Shown here in pieces: positions 1-5,146 of a stretch of DNA of 10,726 bases. Positions within the stretch are counted from its first letter, which is position 1, and the number at the start of each line of letters is the position of its first letter. The notes beneath the pieces are model-generated. The model had not been told where the DNA came from, ran no database searches, and saw only the letters and a program-made list of their open reading frames with translations. The stretch is from an uncultured Eubacteriales bacterium (lineage in GTDB: Bacteria > Bacillota_A > Clostridia > Saccharofermentanales > Saccharofermentanaceae): positions 1-10,726 of the forward strand of contig OMQY01000090.1 in assembly GCA_900313405.1 (NCBI GenBank), given 5' to 3'. The position numbers and the translations under genes were made by a program.

Positions 1-970
1 TCCCGACACAACAGCCATAGATGGTCTCTGTGCACAGAGAGATGATCTTCTTAATCAGAAAATGCTCCTTGAGAGCCAGATAAGTGCAGCAGAAGCAAGA
101 CTTGCAGATGCATCCGGCCGTCTCGCGGATGTCAATGCCACGATCGAAGCGGCCCAAGCCGACATTGAAGCAGCACAGAACCTTCCTTCCGTCAGCGAAG
201 CGCAGGCAGGAGTAACAACGGCACAGAATGCTCTTAATACGGCAAGAAGAAACTACTCCGACGCTCAGGTCAACGCAGGTATCGATGCGGACAGAGCTCA
301 GGATACTATCGATGACCGTAACAGACAGATCGAAGAGACAAGGAAGAAGATAGAAGATCTCGAAGCGTCAATGGATGTGACTGAGATCGTTGCCCCTGCG
401 GGCGGATACATTTTCGATATGTCAGCTGAAGCAGGAACCGTAATGGATTCCAAGACAACGCTCTTTACGATCATCCCGGATGAGTCGGAACGTCAGTGCT
501 CCGTAACTTTCACATTCTCGGCTAAGGTCGCTGCATCTTTTTACGTAGGCATGAGACTTACATGTGACAGTTATTGGATCAACAGTGTTGAGATAATCAA
601 CATCAAGCCTAATCCCGATAATCCGCGTGAAGAGAGACTTGTAAAGTGCTCCGTTGATTCCAGCGCATACCCGGGTGAGAGCATAACTGCTATAGCGGAC
701 AGAGCTAACAGCGATTATGACAGAGTCATCGCGGCAAGCGCCGTTAACGAGGATAATACCGGAAACTTCGTTTATATCATCGAGTCAAGTTCCGGCCCTC
801 TCGGTGACAAGTATGTCGTAAAGCGTGTTGACGTTACGGTAGAAGCAACAGACGGTTCGATGACGGCAATATCTTCCGACCAGCTCGGCGACAATATGAT
901 CGTTATCAGAAGCGAGAAGCCTCTGCACGACGGTGACAGAGTACGACTCGAGGACTATAAGAAGAACTGA
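1..970 (+). CDS. HlyD/MacA-family membrane fusion (adaptor) protein, 5'-truncated
   Basis: The reading frame is open from base 2, the first full codon, so the gene begins before the window; 322 residues are visible. An ATG at 62 is internal and lies in the middle of the coiled coil. Visible residues 1-122 are rich in Ala, Glu, Gln and Asp with heptad spacing, as in the hairpin coiled coil of adaptor proteins. They are followed by the second half of a lipoyl-like (barrel-sandwich) domain, with the run EIVAPAGGYIFDM near residue 128 and a Gly-Thr-Val turn. A beta-barrel and a membrane-proximal region follow to the end. Such proteins link an ABC or RND-type transporter to an outer partner; in Gram-positives they work with MacB-like ABC permeases. 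The next gene, 14 bases downstream, has a MacB-type core, which supports one operon. The N-terminal membrane anchor and first lipoyl half are not visible. The family is secure; the transported substrate is unknown. Confidence 0.85.
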   Translation, partial: PDTTAIDGLCAQRDDLLNQKMLLESQISAAEARLADASGRLADVNATIEAAQADIEAAQNLPSVSEAQAGVTTAQNALNTARRNYSDAQVNAGIDADRAQDTIDDRNRQIEETRKKIEDLEASMDVTEIVAPAGGYIFDMSAEAGTVMDSKTTLFTIIPDESERQCSVTFTFSAKVAASFYVGMRLTCDSYWINSVEIINIKPNPDNPREERLVKCSVDSSAYPGESITAIADRANSDYDRVIAASAVNEDNTGNFVYIIESSSGPLGDKYVVKRVDVTVEATDGSMTAISSDQLGDNMIVIRSEKPLHDGDRVRLEDYKKN

Positions 971-984
971 CGGGAGAGAGCATA

Positions 985-2211
985 ATGTTTGTCCTTGACA
1001 GAACAAAGAGATACATAAAGCGCGTCGGTTCCGACAGCAAGCGCAAACTTAAGAAGCTCGTAATGGCAGCGCCCTTCTGGGTACTCCTGGCATCGGTATT
1101 GCTGTTGTCGATCGGTTCTATCAGAGCAGCGGTTATTACGGAAGACCGGTTCGACACCAGGATGAATACCGTGTGGTCCCAGGGCGGAAGTGATTACAGA
1201 CACGTAGCTGTTTATGCCGGAGGGGCAAGAACAGGCGGAGCAGGGTCACCGCTTCGATACGTGGATCCCGAGACGTCTATCAAGAGGACTGATCTGAGCA
1301 CGATAAGAACGTCGCTTCAGGGAGCTGCAGATGCAGTTAATACGTCGACTAACAAACGTGGTCTTAATACCGACGGTTCTCCCAATAACTGGGAAGACTG
1401 CTGGTCGTCGTGCCTGACAGGTGATGTATACACGGTTGCTCCCTCCGATAATCCTTCTGCTCCGGTCAAGCAGGCAGAGTGTGATATCGTTGCCGTCGGA
1501 GGCAACTTCAAGGCATTCCATCCCTTCGAATACATGTCCGGCGGATTCCTTCCCGAGATCTGTACTGATCCGCAGCTGATCGTCGTAAACGATGTACTGG
1601 CATGGAGATTCTTTAATTCATATGATGTCGTCGGATTCAAGGTAAGTCTCTGGGGTAAGGTCTATACTATCGCAGGAGTCGTTGCTGAACCGAACAGCAG
1701 CATGGATAAGAAAGCCGATACGGATGTCTCGAGAGCATATGTCTATTTCTCGACACTGGAGGCGGAATTCCTTGAAGACGGGGCAGAAGATGTAGCTATC
1801 CAATGTTATGAAGCTTTTCTTCCTGAGGCTGTTAAGGGCGTAGCAGTCAATGACATGAAGACTGCACTGCCCAACTACTCTTCCGAGGATCCGAAGATGC
1901 TCGTCGTAAGTGTTACCGGAAGACTGTTCTTTACCAAGGTGTGGCAATCCGTGATCCCGATCGGAAACAGTGAAGTTCCGGACGGAATAGAGCTGCCTTA
2001 TTGGGAGAGGGCTGCGCGAATAGCTACGGAGCACCTTTTCGTTGATCTTGTCCTGATAATACTGGGCATTATCCTGCTTATCATCGGCATTATCATGGTC
2101 GTCCTGAAGATCCGCAAGTATTCTCCGGGAGACAGTCCTGTCGAAGAGGATGCGGGAGACGAAGATGAGGACGGGCCTGAGACTCCGGGCGACCTCGAGA
2201 ACATGAAATAA
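985..2211 (+). CDS. MacB-type periplasmic-core-domain protein with two membrane segments
   Basis: The ATG at 985 follows a GGGAGAG ribosome binding site (972-978); the product has 408 residues. A basic N-terminus leads to a membrane helix at about residues 27-50. A large extracytoplasmic domain follows. Residues 197-233 (containing LIVVNDVLAWRFF and, later, GKVYTIAGVV) match the pattern of the MacB periplasmic core domain, where a conserved stretch of this kind precedes a VVGVV-like strand. A second helix (about 351-374, Ile/Leu-rich) is followed by KIRKY and a 30-residue acidic tail. MacB-like permeases normally have three more helices with an FtsX-type fold after the core; here there is one, and the gap downstream holds no remnant. 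It may therefore be an accessory subunit of an ABC complex whose permease and ATPase lie upstream, working with the adjacent adaptor. The core domain contains several cysteines that could form disulfides. The fold call is by pattern; the role is inferred. Confidence 0.72.
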   Translation: MFVLDRTKRYIKRVGSDSKRKLKKLVMAAPFWVLLASVLLLSIGSIRAAVITEDRFDTRMNTVWSQGGSDYRHVAVYAGGARTGGAGSPLRYVDPETSIKRTDLSTIRTSLQGAADAVNTSTNKRGLNTDGSPNNWEDCWSSCLTGDVYTVAPSDNPSAPVKQAECDIVAVGGNFKAFHPFEYMSGGFLPEICTDPQLIVVNDVLAWRFFNSYDVVGFKVSLWGKVYTIAGVVAEPNSSMDKKADTDVSRAYVYFSTLEAEFLEDGAEDVAIQCYEAFLPEAVKGVAVNDMKTALPNYSSEDPKMLVVSVTGRLFFTKVWQSVIPIGNSEVPDGIELPYWERAARIATEHLFVDLVLIILGIILLIIGIIMVVLKIRKYSPGDSPVEEDAGDEDEDGPETPGDLENMK

Positions 2212-2233
2212 AACCGTAATGCAACATAAATTT

Positions 2234-2279
2234 AACAACCGATAAGTATAATGAAAAATATATACTATCGGTTGTTTTA
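2234..2279 (+). terminator. Rho-independent terminator closing the adaptor/MacB-core operon
   Basis: The left arm AACAACCGATA (2234-2244) pairs perfectly with TATCGGTTGTT (2266-2276). Beyond a one-base bulge, 2246-2250 pairs with 2261-2265, giving a stem of about 16 pairs and a 10-base A-rich loop. The T-rich stretch TTTTAT follows, with its first bases at the foot of the stem. It begins 22 bases after the stop codon at 2211 and ends 18 bases before the next start, so it separates the two transcription units. Confidence 0.75.
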
Positions 2280-2296
2280 TTGTGGAGGGAAAAGGT

Positions 2297-3358
2297 ATGA
2301 AAAGAACAGGGCATAAGTTTTCCGCGATCGCTGTCATAACGGCGTTCTCTATGATCCTCTCTTCGTGTTCGGTCGATAAGGATAAACTGAGTGAAGGTCT
2401 TGATGATCTGCGTGATTCCATAACGGATGAAGATCCTGATGAAACAACTGCTCCTGCTACGGGTGACTCTGATGAGAGTCGTGAGACGGAACCGGCCGGT
2501 GAACCTCTCGAAACTATAACTCCTACACCGACGCCCGAGCCGACTGCAACCCCGGTACCTACATCCACTCCGACTCCTACTCCGATCCCTGCGCCTGAAC
2601 GTGTAGATTTCTCGGAATTCATACAGACGGAGATTACCGATGACATCACGATAAACTGTGAGAACTTCGGTGAGAGTTATGTTACCGAGGAAGACGTGAC
2701 CGTTGCTGCTTTTGAAGGTGAACGGATAGCCATAGATGCCGGTACGGACAATGTATCAGCTGCTATCAACCTTATACTTGACGGTTTCTACTGTGAGGCA
2801 GAAGGCTTATACAACAGATACACTAACGAAGGGCTCGCGCAGCTCTCGGTTGAAGGTGCTTCGATAACGGAACAGCAGAATGATGAAGAGAATGAAGATG
2901 AGGATGATGACGAAGATCAGGAAGAGACAGTCACATCCGGAAGTTATGAGGCATACGGCGTAACCGTCGGTTACGCCTATTCCGATAACGGTAGAGTCTT
3001 CAGCGTGATAATGGATTATGAGGTGAGAAGAGGCGACAGTATAGTCACATCAAGACACGAGTATGCATCCTTTGATCTTCTTACCGGACAGTATGTTACG
3101 ATAGCTTCTGTTGCATCTGACTATAACGGGCTGTTAAATGCCCTTACTTCGACCCTTGCCAATTCGGTAGAGGATGAGGAGATCGATCCGTCAGATTGTG
3201 AAGTGACATTCATAGCATGCCAGACTCCCGGAGCCGAGACTGCTACGGCTGAGATATACGGCACGATCAACGGACATGCTGCGCATACGACGGTCGATCT
3301 GAATAATTACTCAGAATATCTTAACCGATACGGAAAAACAGTATATGGGGTTGCCTGA
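2297..3358 (+). CDS. Lipoprotein with Pro/Thr linker and DUF3298/RsiV-like C-terminal domain
   Basis: I chose the ATG at 2297 because GGAGGG (2284-2289) lies 7 bases upstream; an in-frame GTG at 2282 overlaps that ribosome binding site. The product has 353 residues. Residues 1-24 form a lipoprotein signal with lipobox LSSC, so Cys24 should be lipidated and the protein anchored outside the membrane. An acidic Ser/Glu/Asp segment follows, then a Pro/Thr-rich linker at about 73-101 (PTPTPEPTATP and similar), a first small domain, an acidic run at about 195-211 (NDEENEDEDDDEDQEE), and a C-terminal domain. In the last, the pattern SVIMDYEVRR..HEYASFDLLTGQYVTIASV resembles DUF3298 domains of RsiV and PdaC-like proteins, where a beta-hairpin precedes a 'tG..l.l.dl' segment. 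No catalytic residues can be identified. It sits alone between a terminator and the sugar importer promoter region, so context does not give a function. Codon use is mixed, suggesting modest expression. The DUF3298 assignment is tentative. Confidence 0.85.
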   Translation: MKRTGHKFSAIAVITAFSMILSSCSVDKDKLSEGLDDLRDSITDEDPDETTAPATGDSDESRETEPAGEPLETITPTPTPEPTATPVPTSTPTPTPIPAPERVDFSEFIQTEITDDITINCENFGESYVTEEDVTVAAFEGERIAIDAGTDNVSAAINLILDGFYCEAEGLYNRYTNEGLAQLSVEGASITEQQNDEENEDEDDDEDQEETVTSGSYEAYGVTVGYAYSDNGRVFSVIMDYEVRRGDSIVTSRHEYASFDLLTGQYVTIASVASDYNGLLNALTSTLANSVEDEEIDPSDCEVTFIACQTPGAETATAEIYGTINGHAAHTTVDLNNYSEYLNRYGKTVYGVA

Positions 3359-3418
3359 CACATTACCATTCTGTATTTGGTGTTAAGCATAAGCAAAAGC
3401 GAAATGAATTTGTGGCAG

Positions 3419-3449
3419 TTTTGTGCTGTTCCGTGCTATTCGCACAAAA
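3419..3449. promoter_or_regulatory. Perfect 8-bp inverted repeat, possible operator
   Basis: TTTTGTGC at 3419-3426 is the exact reverse complement of GCACAAAA at 3442-3449, with 15 bases between. A second GTGC (3433-3436) inside the spacer can also pair with the right arm. The spacing between arm centres is 23 bases, about two helical turns, as for a dimeric repressor or activator. It overlaps a weak promoter-like pair (TTGTGG 3410-3415, 18 bases, TGCTAT 3434-3439). No regulator family can be named from the sequence. As RNA it would form a weak A/U-rich hairpin, so a terminator role for the lipoprotein gene is less likely. Confidence 0.4.
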
Positions 3450-3454
3450 AAATG

Positions 3455-3483
3455 TTGCAACTCTGTACGATTTGTTGTAAACT
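3455..3483 (+). promoter_or_regulatory. Candidate sigma-70-type promoter for the importer operon
   Basis: TTGCAA (3455-3460) and TAAACT (3478-3483) are separated by 17 bases, each matching four of six consensus positions. Initiation would fall near 3490, giving a leader of roughly 130 bases before the start codon at 3624. An alternative is TTGTGG (3410-3415) with TGCTAT (3434-3439). Neither is strong on paper although the downstream gene looks highly expressed, so an activator or a different element may be involved. Confidence 0.35.
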
Positions 3484-3494
3484 TCCACTGTAAG

Positions 3495-3587
3495 AGTCCG
3501 CGTCTTTGGATGCCATAGTGCGCTCAAAGCAGGCGGAACGCGCGTGGGACTGATCCGATGCGCAAGTTGCATAAGGTCCTAATGGAC
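3495..3587 (+). promoter_or_regulatory. Potentially structured 5' leader with competing helices
   Basis: The segment AGTCCGCG (3495-3502) can pair with CGCGTGGGACT (3541-3551, one bulged G). This helix encloses CTTTG (3504-3508) pairing with CAAAG (3525-3529). Downstream, ATGCG (3559-3563) pairs with TGCAT (3569-3573, one G-U). GGAC occurs at 3547-3550 and 3584-3587, and GTCC at 3576-3579 can pair with either copy, so the first GGAC is contested by AGTCC on its left and GGTCC on its right. The helices are short and were found by eye. I do not recognise a known riboswitch class. The region lies just upstream of the ribosome binding site, where a switch would be useful. Confidence 0.3.
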
Positions 3588-3609
3588 AGAAAATAAAACC
3601 TTATTTATG

Positions 3610-3615
3610 AGGAGG
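3610..3615 (+). promoter_or_regulatory. Consensus ribosome binding site of the solute-binding protein gene
   Basis: AGGAGG lies 8 bases before the ATG at 3624 in an A-rich context. It is the strongest ribosome binding site in the window and matches the strong codon bias of the gene. The AAATAA/TTATTT palindrome just upstream (within 3590-3606) is A/T-rich and should not hide it. Confidence 0.85.
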
Positions 3616-3623
3616 CAAAAACA

Positions 3624-5036
3624 ATGAAGACAAAGAAGATTATTGCTTTGATGTTGTCTATGGCAATGGTTCTCGGCGTTGTTGCTGCTTGCTCTAAGGA
3701 CGATGACGAGGATGAGACAACTGCTGCTCCTGCAACAGATGCTACAGAATCCGAGACAGAGCCCGCAGAGACAGACGACACTGAGCCCGCAGAGACAGAG
3801 ACAGAGCCTGTTGAGACTGAGACAGAAGCTCCTGAATCTGAGTTCTTCGAGAAGACAATTGCTGAGGTTGAGGACGAGGGCGATAAGGTATTGATCTATG
3901 GTTGGAACGAGGAGTTCCCTGGTCTGGTTACAAAGTACTGGGGTGACAACTACGATCTCGAGACAACTGAGTCCAATACATATCAGACAAAGCTCGACCA
4001 GGTTCTGGCTTCCGGTGAGGACGCTCCTGACATTTTTGTTTGTGATGCTGACTACGCTCGTAAGTACATGAACTCTGACAACACAATCGCAATCAATGAC
4101 ATCGGTATCGCTTATTCCGAGCTGACAGAGATGTATAACTACACACTCCAGTTCGCAGCTGACGATAACGACGTTATCAAGGGTCTTGCTTGGCAGGCCT
4201 GCCCTTGCGGTGTTTTCTACAACAGAACACTTGCAAACACATACCTTGGCGTTTCCGAGCCTGAAGATGTACAGCAGTACTTCGAGTCTTGGGATGCTTT
4301 CATCGAGACAGCTCGTTCCGTAAACGAAGCATCTGAGGGTAAAGTAAAGGTTGTTTCCGGTACAGATGAGATCTGGAGAGCTATCCTGAACACACGTACA
4401 TCCGGTTGGATCGTAAACGGTGAAGTTGTTGTTGATCCTATCATGATGGATTACTTCGACATGGCTAAGATCCTGTACGATGAGGGTCTCACATTCGAGG
4501 CTGGTCAGTGGTCTGACGCTTGGACAGCTAACATGTCCAACTCTTCCGTTCTTTCTTACTGGGGTCCTATGTGGCTCTTGAACTTCTGCATGGGCTTCCC
4601 GGACAACCCGACAACTGGTGACTGGGGTCTCGTAAAGGCTCCTGGTGACTTCTTCTGGGGCGGCACATGGATGATGGCTTCCAAGTACTGCGACATGAAG
4701 GCTTCCGTTGCTGAGATCATGAGATCTGTTGCTCTCGACGAGGCTAACCTCCGCGACATGACAACAACAGGTGAGTTCGTTAACTCCGTTGCTATCATGA
4801 CAGACCTCGCTTCTGATCCTACATACTCTGTTGAGTATCTCGCAGGCCAGAACCCTGCAGCAGTTCTTCTCGCTGCAGCTCAGGGCATCGACAACTCTAC
4901 AGTTGGTGAGAACGACCAGGCTATCAACGACGAGTTCAACAATGTTGTTAACTCCTACCTTGCTGGCGATATCGATTCTCCTGCTGCAGCAGTTGAGGTA
5001 TTCACACAGAACGTTGAGGCTATGGGTATTCTGTAA
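3624..5036 (+). CDS. Sugar ABC importer, lipoprotein solute-binding protein (SBP family 1)
   Basis: The ATG at 3624 has a consensus AGGAGG 8 bases upstream; the product has 470 residues, normal for family 1 binding proteins once the long linker is allowed for. Residues 1-23 are a lipoprotein signal with lipobox VAAC (Cys23). Residues 24-75 are an acidic Glu/Thr/Pro linker, then the mature domain starts with a beta strand (KVLIYGWNEEF, about 88-98). The segment QTKLDQVLASGEDAPDIFVCD is typical of the first lobe, and the late GDWGLVKAPGDFFWGG, with many Trp residues, is typical of sugar binders. It should capture a sugar outside the cell and hand it to the two permeases downstream. Cellobiose or a related beta-glucoside is likely because a cellobiose phosphorylase follows the operon, but this is inferred. 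Thr codons are ACA or ACT almost throughout, and I found no ACC or ACG, unlike the upstream genes. This suggests very high expression. Confidence 0.95.
   Translation: MKTKKIIALMLSMAMVLGVVAACSKDDDEDETTAAPATDATESETEPAETDDTEPAETETEPVETETEAPESEFFEKTIAEVEDEGDKVLIYGWNEEFPGLVTKYWGDNYDLETTESNTYQTKLDQVLASGEDAPDIFVCDADYARKYMNSDNTIAINDIGIAYSELTEMYNYTLQFAADDNDVIKGLAWQACPCGVFYNRTLANTYLGVSEPEDVQQYFESWDAFIETARSVNEASEGKVKVVSGTDEIWRAILNTRTSGWIVNGEVVVDPIMMDYFDMAKILYDEGLTFEAGQWSDAWTANMSNSSVLSYWGPMWLLNFCMGFPDNPTTGDWGLVKAPGDFFWGGTWMMASKYCDMKASVAEIMRSVALDEANLRDMTTTGEFVNSVAIMTDLASDPTYSVEYLAGQNPAAVLLAAAQGIDNSTVGENDQAINDEFNNVVNSYLAGDIDSPAAAVEVFTQNVEAMGIL
3744..3842 (+). repeat. Degenerate short repeats encoding the Glu/Thr/Pro linker
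   Basis: Variants of GAGACAGAGCC and GCAGAGACAGA recur in this stretch and encode overlapping ETEP, AETE and TEPAE units (residues 41-73 of the solute-binding protein). The linker probably acts as a flexible spacer carrying the binding domain away from the membrane through the cell wall. Near-identical DNA units could slip, so its length may vary between strains. Confidence 0.6.
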
Positions 5037-5068
5037 TTCATAACCGAATTGCGTAACTAAGGTAATTT

Positions 5069-5108
5069 GTGCGGGGTGGGGCGATGCCCTGCCCCGCATA
5101 TTCTTTTC
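5069..5108 (+). terminator. Intercistronic GC-rich hairpin, likely attenuator or mRNA stabiliser
   Basis: TGCGGGG (5070-5076) pairs with CCCCGCA (5092-5098). The helix continues inward through two G-U pairs to GGGC/GCCC (5079-5082 with 5086-5089), for about 13 pairs and a tiny loop. The following bases TATTCTTTTCC are T-rich but interrupted. It sits 33 bases after the stop of the solute-binding protein and 48 before the permease start. Partial termination or protection from 3' exonucleases here would give more binding protein than permease, a usual need in such operons. I read it as leaky because no separate promoter for the permeases is obvious. Confidence 0.7.
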
Positions 5109-5146
5109 CGATTTTTTGGGCAAAATAATTTTGGAGAGTAAGAAAA

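Larger units (their letters stand above)
3359..3623. other. 265-base intergenic region upstream of the sugar-importer operon
   Basis: No convincing coding sequence lies here on either strand. The left side has no clear terminator for the lipoprotein gene. It contains an 8+8 inverted repeat (3419-3449), promoter-like hexamers (3410-3439 and 3455-3483), and a leader segment (3495-3587) able to form several helices ahead of the ribosome binding site at 3610-3615. These are listed separately. The size and content suggest that the regulation of the importer acts here. Confidence 0.7.

Noticed and set aside
2247..2252. A perfect TATAAT as a promoter for the lipoprotein
   Set aside because: It lies within the terminator stem, has no matching -35 at 16-18 bases upstream and no extended -10. 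It remains possible but is not supported enough to list.
2282..2296. GTG at 2282 as start of the lipoprotein
   Set aside because: It overlaps the GGAGGG that serves the ATG at 2297, and the longer N-terminus would add an acidic residue ahead of the signal peptide.
1618..2649. A 343-codon minus-strand open frame
   Set aside because: It crosses a terminator and two plus-strand genes with clear domain signals. Its Gly/Val repeats are simply the reverse of the Pro/Thr linker codons.
3495..3587. A known riboswitch or a tRNA in the importer leader
   Set aside because: I could not match the conserved cores of TPP, cobalamin, THF, SAM or c-di-GMP classes by eye, and there is no cloverleaf with a T-loop.
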